Part shown: positions 52,582-61,856 of the stretch, one piece after another
How positions within the stretch are numbered: the first letter of the stretch is position 1
Layout of the letters: each line of letters starts with the position of its first letter
Source of the DNA: Acidimicrobiaceae bacterium
GTDB taxonomy: Bacteria > Actinomycetota > Acidimicrobiia > Acidimicrobiales > RAAP-2
Assembly: GCA_003132305.1 (NCBI GenBank)
Contig: PKXJ01000021.1
Coordinates: forward strand, 1 to 64,000
DNA length: 64,000 bases
Direction: 5' to 3'
The notes under the pieces: generated by a model
The model's input: only the letters and a program-made list of their open reading frames with translations
Told to the model about the DNA's origin: nothing
Database searches by the model: none
Program-made: the position numbers and the translations under genes

Positions 52582-53976
52582 GTGTTACTGACCATCAGTA
52601 CTACCTACGAACCAGCAACGGACCTGGGCTTCTTGCTGCACAAGAACCCGCAACGACACCAGGGTGTCGAACTGAGTTTCGGCACGGCCCACGTCTTCTA
52701 TCCTGAGGCGTCGAAAGCGCGCTGCACGGTGGCGGTTCTCGTCGCGGTGGACCCGGTCGACCTCGTTAGGAACCGCAAAGGTCCAACTGGCGGCGAGTCG
52801 TCGCTCGGCCAGTACGTCAACGACCGCCCGTACGCGGCCTCGTCGCATCTCTCGGCTGCGATCAACAAGCTCTTCAGCACGGCGATGAGTGGCCGCTGCA
52901 AGGAGCGCCCCGAACTCGTGGACGTGGCCATGTCGTTCGAGGTCTGGCTCCCCACGCTCCCCGTGAGAGGTAGCGCCGACCTACTTGAGCGCCTCTTCGA
53001 GCCACTCGGCTACGTGGTGACATCGACACCGATTCCCCTCGACACGACGTTCCCCAACTGGGGACCCAGTCGGTACTGCGACGTGCGACTCACCACCACG
53101 ACGCTCCTTCGCGATCTGCTCGAGCAGTTGCTCGTGCTGATCCCAGTCTTGGACGACACCAAGCACTACTGGGTCGGTCCCGATGAGATTGACCGGCTCC
53201 TGCGCCGCGGCGGCGAGTGGTTGACGGGACATCCCGAGCGTGAACTGATCACGAAGCGCTATCTTCGCCACGACCGGGCGCTGACGAACCAGGCACTCGA
53301 ACGCCTACTCGACGTTGAGGATATCGACGAAGTTGAGAGCGCCAACGACAACGTCGAAGAAGCCGTCGAACGAACGATCTCGCTGAACGACCAGAGGATC
53401 ATCGCCGTAGTCGAGGCGATACGCAACTCGGGAGCACGACGCGTCCTCGACCTGGGCTGCGGCTCGGCGAAATTGATGCGGGCTCTCCTCGCCGACACCC
53501 ACGCCGACAAGGTCGTCGGTGTCGACGTGTCGTACCGGTCACTCGAGGCGGGCGCGCGCCGCCTTCATCTCGACACCATGACGCCGCGTCAGCGAGATCG
53601 CGTCGAACTGCTGCACGGGTCGCTCACCTACCGCGACCGTCGGCTCGAGGGATTCGACGCCGCGGCGGTCGTCGAGGTGATCGAACACCTCGATCCGTCA
53701 CGCCTGGAGAGCTTCGAGCGCGTGGTCTTCGAGCACGCTGCGCCAACCGTGATCGTCATCACGACGCCCAACGTCGAGTACAACGTTCGCTTCGACGGCC
53801 TGGCGCCCGGGACGATGCGTCACCCGGACCATCGTTTTGAGTGGACGAGGGCCGAGTTCGCGCAGTGGGCCACTGGCGTCGCCGAGCGACGCGGTTACGG
53901 CGTCACCTTCTCTGGTATCGGGCCCGACGACCCCGAGGTCGGCTCGCCGACGCAGATGGCGGTGTTCACGAAATGA
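52582..53976 (+). CDS. hen1: Bacterial Hen1 RNA 3'-terminal 2'-O-methyltransferase
   Basis: A 464-residue protein. The N-terminal Hen1-specific domain (DLGFLLHKNPQRHQGVELSF, about 12-31) precedes a SAM methyltransferase domain: VLDLGCGSAKLMRALL near 288 and the Mn2+ site EVIEHLD near 365 with a downstream His in MRHPDHRFEW. It 2'-O-methylates the 3' end at a broken RNA before sealing, protecting the repaired tRNA from a second cut. GTG start with GGAG 7 bases upstream. ATGA overlap with pnkp, the standard order. Confidence 0.93.
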   Translation: MLLTISTTYEPATDLGFLLHKNPQRHQGVELSFGTAHVFYPEASKARCTVAVLVAVDPVDLVRNRKGPTGGESSLGQYVNDRPYAASSHLSAAINKLFSTAMSGRCKERPELVDVAMSFEVWLPTLPVRGSADLLERLFEPLGYVVTSTPIPLDTTFPNWGPSRYCDVRLTTTTLLRDLLEQLLVLIPVLDDTKHYWVGPDEIDRLLRRGGEWLTGHPERELITKRYLRHDRALTNQALERLLDVEDIDEVESANDNVEEAVERTISLNDQRIIAVVEAIRNSGARRVLDLGCGSAKLMRALLADTHADKVVGVDVSYRSLEAGARRLHLDTMTPRQRDRVELLHGSLTYRDRRLEGFDAAAVVEVIEHLDPSRLESFERVVFEHAAPTVIVITTPNVEYNVRFDGLAPGTMRHPDHRFEWTRAEFAQWATGVAERRGYGVTFSGIGPDDPEVGSPTQMAVFTK

Positions 53977-56513
53977 ACATCAAGATCCCCGAACTTTCGC
54001 TCGTCCTGCTCATTGGCGTGAGCGGCTCGGGTAAGTCATCCTTCGCCGCGAAGCACTTCCTACCGACCGAGGTACTGTCGTCGGACTTCTGTCGCGGTCT
54101 CGTCAGCGACGACCAGAACAACCAGTCAGCCACCCAGGACGCCTTCGACGTCCTGGGCTACATCGCGGGCAAACGTCTGGCTGCGGGTCGCCTCACCGTG
54201 ATTGACGCCACGAGCGTTCAGCCTGAGTCCCGGCGCGTCCTAATTGACCTGGCCAAGCGGCACCACGTCCTGTGCGTCGCCGTCGTCCTGAACGTTCCGC
54301 CCGAGATCTGTCTGGCGCGTAACGAATCGCGCCCCGACCGCGACTTCGGCCCGCAGGTGGTTCGTCGGCAACTGGATCAGTTGCGGCGATCAATGAAGGG
54401 GCTGCGCCGCGAGGGCTTCCACCGGGTCGTCACCTTGGACGGTGTCGAAGAGATCGAAGCGGCAACCTTCGTACGTGAGCGGGTCTGGAATGACCGACGC
54501 AACGATCACGGTCCCTTCGACATCATCGGTGACGTACACGGCTGCTTCGACGAGTTGGTCGCCCTGTTGACCGAACTTGGCTACGAGGTCGCCAGTGACG
54601 CCACCACGGCGTCGCACCCCGAGGGGCGCCGGGCACTCTTCCTCGGTGACCTCGTTGACCGCGGACCCCAGACCCCGGCCGTGCTGCACCTCGTCATGGG
54701 CATGGTGAGAGACGGCATCGCACTCTGCATCCCCGGCAACCACGAGGTGAAGCTGCTTCGAGCGTTGCAGGGTCGCCAAGTCGCCGCGAGCCACGGGCTC
54801 ACCGAGAGCCTCGATCAGTTACGGTCCGAGCCCCCGGAGTTCACCAAGGAGCTCATCGACTTCCTCGACGGACTGATCGGGCACTACGTCCTCGACGATG
54901 GCCAACTGGTCGTGGCCCACGCGGGACTCCCGGCGTCGATGCACGGCCGCCAGTCGGGCGCCGTGCGCGCCTTCGCCCTCTACGGCGACACGTCGGGGGA
55001 AACCGACGAGTTCGGGTTGCCCGTGCGCTACCCGTGGGCCGACGACTACCGCGGCGAAGCGACCGTCGTCTACGGCCACACCCCGGTCCCCGAGGCCATA
55101 TGGATCAACAAGACCATCTGCCTCGACACCGGCTGCGTGTTCGGCGGCCACCTGACCGCGCTGCGCTACCCGGAGCGCGAACTGGTCTCGGTACCGGCGC
55201 GACAGGTGTACTACGAACCCGTCCGCCCGCTCGGCACCGAGTCGGCCAGTACCAGTTCAATACGCGAACCGGGCGAACTCGATCTCACCGACGTGGTGGG
55301 CAAGCGCATCATCTCGACGTCACTGACGCGCAGCGTGACCATCCGGGAGCAAAACGCAATCGCCGCCCTCGAGGTCATGAGTCGTTGGGCCATCGACCCT
55401 CGCTGGTTGGTCTATCTCCCGCCGACCATGGCGCCCACGGCCACCACCAAGGTCGAGGGTCTGCTCGAGCACCCCAACGAAGCCTTCGAGACGTACCGAG
55501 CGGTCGGCGTCGACGCGGTGGTGTGCGAAGAGAAGCACATGGGTTCGCGGGCGGTCGTGGTGGTCTGTCGCGACGTCGCAGCCGCGGCGCGACGATTCAC
55601 GACCGACCGGCCGTCACTCGGCGTCATCCACACGCGAACCGGGCGCCCCTTCTTCTCGTCGCCAGCCGACGAGGCCGACATCCTAGAACGCGTCCGCGAC
55701 GCCATCACCGCGGCAGGCCTGTGGGACGAACTCGGGACCGATTGGCTAGTGCTCGACTGCGAGTTGCTTCCGTGGTCGGCCAAGGCCGAGGATCTCCTGC
55801 GTGGCCAGTACGCCGCAGTCGGGGCAGCCGCGAGTTCCACTTTGGCGGCCGAGGAGTCCGTCCTGGCCGCCGCCGCCGGTCGGGGCGTCGACGTCGAAGG
55901 ACTGCTGGCCACGACCAAAGAGCGCATCCACATGGTGGACGGTTTCGTCGACGCGTACCGCCGGTACTGCTGGGAGGTCGCAACGCTGGACGATCTCAAG
56001 CTCGCACCATTTCAGATCCTCGCCGGCGAAGGCGAGACATACGCCCTACGCGACCACCTCTGGCACCTCGAGATCCTGAGCCGACTGGTCGCGGCCGACG
56101 AGACGACGTTCCGATTGACCCGCCACATTGTGGTCGATCTGGCGAACCAGTCATCGATTGATCGTGGAGTGTCGTGGTGGCAGGAGCTCACCGACGCCGG
56201 GGGCGAAGGAATGGTCGTCAAGCCGGTCAACGTTGCGGTTCACCGTCCCAAGGGGCTCGTCCAGCCTGGCATCAAGTGTCGGAGCCGTGAGTATCTGCGG
56301 ATCATCTACGGCCCGGAGTACACCGCGCCGCACAATCTTGAACGACTGCGTAGCCGTAGCCTCGGACTCAAGCGATCGCTCGCCATTCATGAATTCTCAC
56401 TGGGGATTGAGTCCCTTCAGCGCTTTGTGGCGAACGATCCTCTCTACAAAGTTCACGAGTGCGTTTTCGGAGTTCTGGCGCTCGAAAGTGAGCCCGTGGA
56501 TCCAAGGCTTTGA
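53973..56513 (+). CDS. pnkp: Polynucleotide kinase-phosphatase-ligase Pnkp
   Basis: An 846-residue three-domain RNA-repair enzyme. The 5' kinase has P-loop GVSGSGKSS at about 15-23; the metallophosphatase has GDVHGCFDELVALL near 183 and GNHEVK; the C-terminal ligase-like adenylyltransferase has the nucleotidyl Lys in EEKHMGSR near 520. With Hen1 it repairs tRNAs cut by ribotoxins. The start is the ATG at 53973 overlapping hen1; the longer frame runs through hen1. Being cargo of a tRNA-anchored array fits a role in surviving tRNA-cleaving attacks. Confidence 0.95.
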   Translation: MNIKIPELSLVLLIGVSGSGKSSFAAKHFLPTEVLSSDFCRGLVSDDQNNQSATQDAFDVLGYIAGKRLAAGRLTVIDATSVQPESRRVLIDLAKRHHVLCVAVVLNVPPEICLARNESRPDRDFGPQVVRRQLDQLRRSMKGLRREGFHRVVTLDGVEEIEAATFVRERVWNDRRNDHGPFDIIGDVHGCFDELVALLTELGYEVASDATTASHPEGRRALFLGDLVDRGPQTPAVLHLVMGMVRDGIALCIPGNHEVKLLRALQGRQVAASHGLTESLDQLRSEPPEFTKELIDFLDGLIGHYVLDDGQLVVAHAGLPASMHGRQSGAVRAFALYGDTSGETDEFGLPVRYPWADDYRGEATVVYGHTPVPEAIWINKTICLDTGCVFGGHLTALRYPERELVSVPARQVYYEPVRPLGTESASTSSIREPGELDLTDVVGKRIISTSLTRSVTIREQNAIAALEVMSRWAIDPRWLVYLPPTMAPTATTKVEGLLEHPNEAFETYRAVGVDAVVCEEKHMGSRAVVVVCRDVAAAARRFTTDRPSLGVIHTRTGRPFFSSPADEADILERVRDAITAAGLWDELGTDWLVLDCELLPWSAKAEDLLRGQYAAVGAAASSTLAAEESVLAAAAGRGVDVEGLLATTKERIHMVDGFVDAYRRYCWEVATLDDLKLAPFQILAGEGETYALRDHLWHLEILSRLVAADETTFRLTRHIVVDLANQSSIDRGVSWWQELTDAGGEGMVVKPVNVAVHRPKGLVQPGIKCRSREYLRIIYGPEYTAPHNLERLRSRSLGLKRSLAIHEFSLGIESLQRFVANDPLYKVHECVFGVLALESEPVDPRL

Positions 56514-56631
56514 TTGGCTACCGCGCGACGGCTAGTTATTCGGACTAATGATTCGAGGCGTACGGGTTCATGTGGGGCCGACGGCGTGATCTCTCGTTAG
56601 TGGCTATACCTTCGTCATTCCGAACCGCAGT

Positions 56632-56637
56632 TAGTCT
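56632..56637 (+). promoter_or_regulatory. -10 element of the 56645 gene, leaderless layout
   Basis: TAGTCT, 7 bases, then the ATG at 56645. Confidence 0.5.
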
Positions 56638-56644
56638 GGCGACC

Positions 56645-57313
56645 ATGGGAAGCGTCCACGACGGAGTTGTCTATCTGTGCCTTGATGGCGATTTTTTTGG
56701 CGATGAGAACACAGTTGCGCATTGGACTGGACATTGTGAATTTGGTGATGAATCTCCGTTTGAGAATGGACCCGATTTCTTGGACGCGGGTGAAGCAGTG
56801 ATGTGGTGGAGGCAGCGTGGGGCCAAACGCATCTACATTCGACTCGACTTTCAGGAAACGCTGTGGGCGGGCGAGGGAACTTCACCGGCTGACTCAGTGG
56901 AGATCGCTACTTTTGATTTCGCTGACCCGCGAGGCCGGCCACGGGGGGCGAGAGAAACTTTCGAGACGATGCGCCTGGCTTTTGCAGAGAAACAAGCATC
57001 CGAGCATGCGTTGGCTGCGTTTGAGGAGGGCCGTCGGCTAACACAGCGACGTGAGTCTGTGAACCTGTCCATTGATGAGTTGGCGAATCGCGTGGGAGTG
57101 TCATCAGAGTGGCTTGGCGACGTGGAGTCAGGGAAATCAACTGAAGAAGTCACTTTCTCACAATGGGTCAATCTGGTCTGGGCTACGCGCAGAGGATGGC
57201 CCGATGAAATGCGCTCTGTGACGACTGGAAGCGTGGGTTGGGTTGCCCAACAGGGGCAGTTTCTTCGCGAGGCTGAGGTATTCGTGAACAATAGGCTTGG
57301 ACTCTACGACTGA
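56645..57313 (+). CDS. Uncharacterised protein with C-terminal XRE-like HTH
   Basis: A 222-residue protein. The N-terminal 110 residues have no recognised fold (MGSVHDGVVYLCLDGDFFGD, aromatic-rich). The C-terminal half has an XRE-like helix-turn-helix, ESVNLSIDELANRVGVSSEW, then LGDVESGKST. The ATG at 56645 fits a leaderless promoter; an earlier in-frame start at 56570 is less likely. Possibly a regulator of neighbouring cargo; unproven. Confidence 0.6.
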   Translation: MGSVHDGVVYLCLDGDFFGDENTVAHWTGHCEFGDESPFENGPDFLDAGEAVMWWRQRGAKRIYIRLDFQETLWAGEGTSPADSVEIATFDFADPRGRPRGARETFETMRLAFAEKQASEHALAAFEEGRRLTQRRESVNLSIDELANRVGVSSEWLGDVESGKSTEEVTFSQWVNLVWATRRGWPDEMRSVTTGSVGWVAQQGQFLREAEVFVNNRLGLYD

Positions 57314-57441
57314 AGGCTGGCTCTCGAACCGGCTTAGTCATTTTTGGTCGCGGGGCATTCGGTCTCTAGGCAACCCTTTGGAGCCGCTAGTGGAAGGTTG
57401 CAGTCACGTCGGGCCTTCGACACCAAAGATGAGGAGCGCCC

Positions 57442-57987
57442 TTAGACACCTGATGAATTGTCCCAAACATCCTTAATCGCTCTCGCCACTGACTTCGCAA
57501 TCTGGCGATTGCGACCCAGGTCAGTGACGGAGGAGGAGAACCGTGGTCTGCTACTGCAGACGAAAATAGTCCCGCCTTCGGGTGAGTTCGGCAACTTGAT
57601 GCCAACCTGTTGAGGTTGCCATCCGATGACAGTGTACGTAGTCCAACCTTGGACGATGTCGTCTGTCGCCTGGATGTTGTGGGCGCCCGAGGCACTCAAC
57701 GCCGTCTTAGCAATCCTGACCAACTCTGCTTCAGATTTGCTTCCTGGCACTTCAACGCTGATGCTCGTAGTGAGAGGGCCTGGAAGTCCAATCCAGTCTG
57801 ACTCCCGATCTTGCGCGCCATTCGGACGAAGGAGTCGGTCAGAGCGATTGATTCTTCTGATGGAAAGAATCAAAGCCGCGAGCGCGAGTACGACAAAGGT
57901 CGTCAGGAAAATTGGCTCCACAGCGACGAAGCCTATGCCTGTGTTTGATGAAGAATTGAAACCAAGCCCTACCCGGCTTCGATCCAT
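57442..57987 (-). CDS. Single-TM protein of unknown function
   Basis: A protein of about 181 residues starting at MDRSRVGLGF. One membrane helix at about 25-43 (IFLTTFVVLALAALILSI), a basic stop RRINRSDR, then a soluble C-terminal domain with SISVEVPGSKSEAELVRIAK and WTTYTVIGWQPQQVGIKLPN. No family recognised. It lies at the end of cassette 2, convergent with the gene at 56645. Confidence 0.55.
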   Translation of the reverse strand: MDRSRVGLGFNSSSNTGIGFVAVEPIFLTTFVVLALAALILSIRRINRSDRLLRPNGAQDRESDWIGLPGPLTTSISVEVPGSKSEAELVRIAKTALSASGAHNIQATDDIVQGWTTYTVIGWQPQQVGIKLPNSPEGGTIFVCSSRPRFSSSVTDLGRNRQIAKSVARAIKDVWDNSSGV

Positions 57988-58095
57988 CCGGATTGCCCGA
58001 CACTGTCTCAGCCCACGAGTCTCCAATGCAAGGTGGCATTTCTGTGGCGTCGGGCCTCCGATGTGAACCCGCACGCGACGATTACCATTCAGAAA

Positions 58096-58264
58096 ATCCC
58101 ACGGAAAATCCCACATACCATTCCAACCCAACGAGACGAGACCGACACCAGAGGACGAAGTATTCAGAGAAGTCAAGACCAATACGACACCACAAGACCA
58201 CTCCAACAGTTTGCAGCCACCTCATAATCCCTCGGTCGTGGGTTCGATCCCCACCGGCCCTACT
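58096..58264 (+). repeat. Cassette boundary module 2 with tRNA 3'-end copy
   Basis: Two 12-bp repeats (58096-58107 ATCCCACGGAAA, 58108-58119 ATCCCACATACC), then four partly decayed 19-bp units and a perfect tRNA 3'-end copy at 58221-58264. The flank just upstream (about 58049-58095) also matches the flank of module 5, so homology extends beyond the module. Confidence 0.88.
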
Positions 58265-58351
58265 AGTGTCGTTTCACCGATTTTGTTCGCACCGATTCGC
58301 GCCATTTTGAATCTGTAAATGTACTGTTTCCGATAGCGGCTCGCAGTTGAA

Positions 58352-59170
58352 CTAGTCAGTTCGCAGCAGCGCACGCAATTCGTTCGCCACAGCACGCGGT
58401 CGACTTCCGTAGGCATTATGCCCACCAGGGAAGTGCGCTAATTCGACATGCAGCAGTTCTGCCAACATTGCTGCGCATCGGTTGGGCCAATTGGCAGTGG
58501 AAGTCTCTCCTGCGGAGGGAATGACTTTGGACCTCACCCCTTCAAGAAGTGACAAGTTGATTTGATAATGCCGTACCGCCGGAGCATCGTTCGTCAAGAA
58601 GAACTGTAGGTTGTCTGCCATGTGGAGCGAGAGTTGGGGCGCGGGAGCATCCGCTTCTCTATCACCAAAGTCAACGCCCGAGAGCTGAAGGAACTTCATC
58701 ATTGCGGCTCTCACCCCTTCCTTTCTAAATACGACCTCAACTTCTTCTTGCTCGTGAAGCGCCTTGACCAATTCATCTGGTGGGAGCAACTGCTTCAGCG
58801 GAGGCTCATGGGCTACGAGCGTGCGTATCTGATTGGGGTGGGTTGTGACCAGATCAAGTCCAATCAGTGCACCAATGCTGACGCCAAAGACGAAGGCCGG
58901 CTCTGAGGTGACTGTCGCCAGAATGATTGATGCATCCTGAGTGTGTCTTCTGACGTCAGCGGGTGGCGCACCTGGCTTGAGGACACTTCGCGAGAGACCG
59001 CGTCTGTCATAACTCACTATCGTGAAGTCACTTTCCAAGTGAGTTGCGAGGGCATCGGACCCATCCGCATCAGCCGCACCGCCCTGAATGACAAGTACGA
59101 CGGGGCCCGAACCTCTCGACTTGTAATAGAGAGTTGCGCCCGGCACATCAATCGAGTCTTGTGATTCCAT
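58352..59170 (-). CDS. Alpha/beta hydrolase
   Basis: A 272-residue alpha/beta hydrolase: VLVIQGGAADADGSD at about 26-40, YDRRGLSRS, nucleophile elbow GVSIGALIGLD with Ser at about 97, and the late His in HFPGGHNAYG. The family includes haloalkane-like and esterase-type enzymes. It is the only gene of cassette 3 and reads opposite to the tRNA. Substrate unknown. Confidence 0.88.
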   Translation of the reverse strand: MESQDSIDVPGATLYYKSRGSGPVVLVIQGGAADADGSDALATHLESDFTIVSYDRRGLSRSVLKPGAPPADVRRHTQDASIILATVTSEPAFVFGVSIGALIGLDLVTTHPNQIRTLVAHEPPLKQLLPPDELVKALHEQEEVEVVFRKEGVRAAMMKFLQLSGVDFGDREADAPAPQLSLHMADNLQFFLTNDAPAVRHYQINLSLLEGVRSKVIPSAGETSTANWPNRCAAMLAELLHVELAHFPGGHNAYGSRPRAVANELRALLRTD

Positions 59171-59251
59171 CGCCGCATCCTCCCACGTCGTAATGACTTC
59201 TAATCACTGACGTGATTCATGCTCGGTAGGTGCAGGAATAGCGGCAAGAAA

Positions 59252-59418
59252 ATCCCACGTTTCATCCCACATACCAAACCGACACCACCGGACCAATCCG
59301 ACGCCACCGGACAGAATTACTGTAATTCTCGGACCAAACCGACACCACCGGACCATTCCGACAGAATGCAGCCACCTCATAATCCCTCGGTCGTGGGTTC
59401 GATCCCCACCGGCCCTAC
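59252..59418 (+). repeat. Cassette boundary module 3 with tRNA 3'-end copy
   Basis: The best conserved module: 12-bp repeats at 59252-59263 and 59264-59275, 19-bp repeats at 59276-59313 and from 59336, and the tRNA 3' copy at 59376-59418. The spacer between the repeat pairs holds a perfect dyad GAATTA-CTG-TAATTC. Confidence 0.9.
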
Positions 59419-59514
59419 CGGATGTATGTTTTCGATCGTGGTGATGACTCTTGAGAGAGTACGTGACTGACCAAACGGGCGTATCCCTCTAGTACTTCCG
59501 TGCCAATCGTGCGC

Positions 59515-60018
59515 TCATGGAGCAATGCGAATAGCCGACCCACCGCTGACCGTCGTTGAGCCTTCTTTGACTGTGGTCGTTAGCTGGTACCACCCTTTGC
59601 CTGCGTCAGCTGGTACTTGAATTAGCGAGACGGGGTGAGCGGATTTCTGGTCGGAAAGTCGGATGGTCAATGCTTTGGAATTGACGACACCTAACTGCGG
59701 GTGAGAGCGAGCGAAGGCTTTTTTGAGTGAAGCGACAGTTTGAAAGGGGCCAGAAATGCTTGCTGAGAGAGTGACCATGCTTCGGGCATAGTTATTCGGT
59801 GGGTACGTCGATTGACTCCATTTGAGTGTCATAACAGCACCTGGGTGGTACACGGTGTTGACAGCCGACGCAGTGCAACAGCTGTAGCTGAATGTTGCGG
59901 GAGATGATTTCGACGTTTGAGCGCCAGATGGAATTGGACTGAAAAAGATGAAGCCAAACACGAGAATTCCTGACAGCAACGTCAGCCGATTCGCTCCACG
60001 ATAAAACTTCGATTTCAT
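59515..60018 (-). CDS. Secreted protein of unknown function
   Basis: A protein of about 167 residues with a signal peptide: basic KSKFYRGANR, hydrophobic LTLLSGILVFGFIFF, then a likely cleavage after SGA (about 33). The mature part is Ser/Thr-rich and beta-like, with a CC pair at FSYSCCTAS. No catalytic motif seen. The start is ATG 60018; a longer frame has no family support. Divergent from the PadR gene in cassette 4. Confidence 0.6.
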   Translation of the reverse strand: MKSKFYRGANRLTLLSGILVFGFIFFSPIPSGAQTSKSSPATFSYSCCTASAVNTVYHPGAVMTLKWSQSTYPPNNYARSMVTLSASISGPFQTVASLKKAFARSHPQLGVVNSKALTIRLSDQKSAHPVSLIQVPADAGKGWYQLTTTVKEGSTTVSGGSAIRIAP

Positions 60019-60143
60019 TGACGCTCCCACGTAGTCGCATTCCGATTCCACTGGCTGAAGACAAAGCATCTTCGCTGATTCAAACGCTCGACGGAAGTAT
60101 ATACTACGTAATCTGATATAGTCACCCTATCGAAGGAGGTCGT

Positions 60144-60461
60144 GTGGCGGTCAAAGGCTGGCAACGAGCGCAGGACCCCGCGTTACTTGTCTTGACCTCG
60201 CTTGCCGCCGGCCCAAAGCACGGTTACGCGCTCATTGGTGATATCGAAGAGATCACGGGTGTGGCTTTGGGGCCAGGAACTTTGTACGGGGTACTTGCCC
60301 GATTAGAAGACGCTGGCCTTGTCGAGGCGCTGCCCTCCGAAGATCGTCGGCGACCGTACAAGATCACCGGAGCTGGAAGCGCCGCGCTTCGCGAGCGTCT
60401 TCTCGCTACTTTGGCCGTCACGTCAATTGGATTACGTCGATTGGGCGTCACGCCAGCATGA
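60144..60461 (+). CDS. PadR family transcriptional regulator
   Basis: A 105-residue winged-helix PadR protein: LLVLTSLAAGPKHGYALIGD at about 14-33, then GPGTLYGVLARLEDAGLVEA and RPYKITGAGSAALRER. GTG start with AAGGAGG 3 bases upstream. An AGTATATACT palindrome about 50 bp upstream could be its operator. It overlaps the membrane-protein gene by 4 bp and probably controls it. Confidence 0.88.
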   Translation: MAVKGWQRAQDPALLVLTSLAAGPKHGYALIGDIEEITGVALGPGTLYGVLARLEDAGLVEALPSEDRRRPYKITGAGSAALRERLLATLAVTSIGLRRLGVTPA

Positions 60462-61378
60462 CGAGTGAATCGAAGCTGATCACTTTTTCGCTCAACTCGT
60501 ACCCGTCCTGGTGGCGCGAGCGCTATCAGGACGAGGTAGGTGCCGTCGTTGAGTGTCTCGTGGAAGCCGGTCGTTCACCGCTGTGGATTACCGCCAATCT
60601 TCTGAGATCTTCCATCACCACGAGAATCAGGGGCACCGGCGCACCGGCGGCGCGAGAGTTCTGGGTGCATCGAACGCAGAAGTCACTCATGGTGGCATTT
60701 CTTGCGTGGTTCACGATTGTTCCTTTGGCAATTGTCTTCATGCTCTCGATCGGGGAGAACGGGGTTTCCCACGGGAACACATTGGTGCAACTGAGCCACG
60801 CCGGCACTACTGCACACAATTTGCAGTCCGTTGCGAGCATCGTCGTGGTGCTCATCTTTGTGATCGCTTTGAGGGGTTGGCGCCAGTTACGATCTGGCCT
60901 CGAAGGCCAGGTAATCCCAACGAAGCTCTTTCGAGTCGTGAATCGTGGCGCGATGGTTGGCATCACCCTGACGATCGCGGCGCTCTTCTTGGGCGAGCAC
61001 ACCAGTACGTCCATGTTCGCAGAAGTGTGTGCCTACATTGGGCTGAGCCTCTTCGTGTGCGCGTGGCTGTTGACGCCGGCGGTTATTTCACAGATGCTGC
61101 GTCACGGCGAACTTTCTGTTACGAATCTGCGCAAGGTGGTTTCGGGTTCGACGGTCTTGGTATGGCTGTATGGCTTAATCACACTGCTGGTCGTGGGCTC
61201 GGAAGTTGCGCTTGCGGCTCAGCCAGTTCCGGCCTCGGGGGCGAGTTACCTGTCCCTGCATTCCGGGCTTGGTAGCTGGAGCATGTTGCTCTGCGTTGGC
61301 TTCGTAGTTCTAACGATCCTTAGCGGTATCGGAGCGTCAGTATCTCGCCGATCATGCGAGCATATTCTTACAACTTGA
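60458..61378 (+). CDS. Multi-TM membrane protein
   Basis: A 306-residue protein with a soluble N-terminal 75 residues (SYPSWWRERYQDEVGAVVEC) and about 6 membrane helices, for example SLMVAFLAWFTIVPLAIVFM and LYGLITLLVVGSEVALAA. No known family recognised; the PadR/permease-like pairing is often linked to drug or stress response, but this is inference. The following 61379-61685 holds no gene I can support. Confidence 0.7.
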   Translation: MTSESKLITFSLNSYPSWWRERYQDEVGAVVECLVEAGRSPLWITANLLRSSITTRIRGTGAPAAREFWVHRTQKSLMVAFLAWFTIVPLAIVFMLSIGENGVSHGNTLVQLSHAGTTAHNLQSVASIVVVLIFVIALRGWRQLRSGLEGQVIPTKLFRVVNRGAMVGITLTIAALFLGEHTSTSMFAEVCAYIGLSLFVCAWLLTPAVISQMLRHGELSVTNLRKVVSGSTVLVWLYGLITLLVVGSEVALAAQPVPASGASYLSLHSGLGSWSMLLCVGFVVLTILSGIGASVSRRSCEHILTT

Positions 61379-61685
61379 TGGAAGCAGTGCTGCTGCGAAT
61401 GACACGCGTAACTATGTTAAAGGCGTTTCAACAGCGCCAGCGCTTTGGACCAGAATTGTTGCCTTGGGTCACTGACGCCAACAATCACAGACCATTTCAT
61501 CGTCGAAGAGTTTCAATTCTCTTAACTGCGATATTGAGATGACGCACTTTTCGAAAATCGCGTTGCCACTCCCTTGCTACTCCAATGCGTGTACGCAATG
61601 GACGTCGACGCTACTTTGTGGATTTTCTCGAAGACCCGAGCACACTGTGTAGACGTAAAACACGTGACGAACAAGTTGCGACCCC

Positions 61686-61729
61686 CTCATAATCCCTCGG
61701 TCGTGGGTTCGACTCCTACCGGCCCTACT
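61686..61729 (+). repeat. tRNA 3'-end copy 4 (no upstream module)
   Basis: A 44-bp copy with a few changes (TTCGACTCCTACC). The 12-bp and 19-bp repeats are absent upstream here, so this boundary is either older or of a different type. It separates cassettes 4 and 5. Confidence 0.82.
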
Positions 61730-61856
61730 AACTGCCCTACCAATGAGAGAAAGGAATGCAGTTTGCGGGTGCTCTAATACGTAATCCGCGGGCCACGGTA
61801 AAGTGCGGCGAACGGCGCGCGGAGTGCCACCAAACCACCACGACCTTAGGAGCAAA

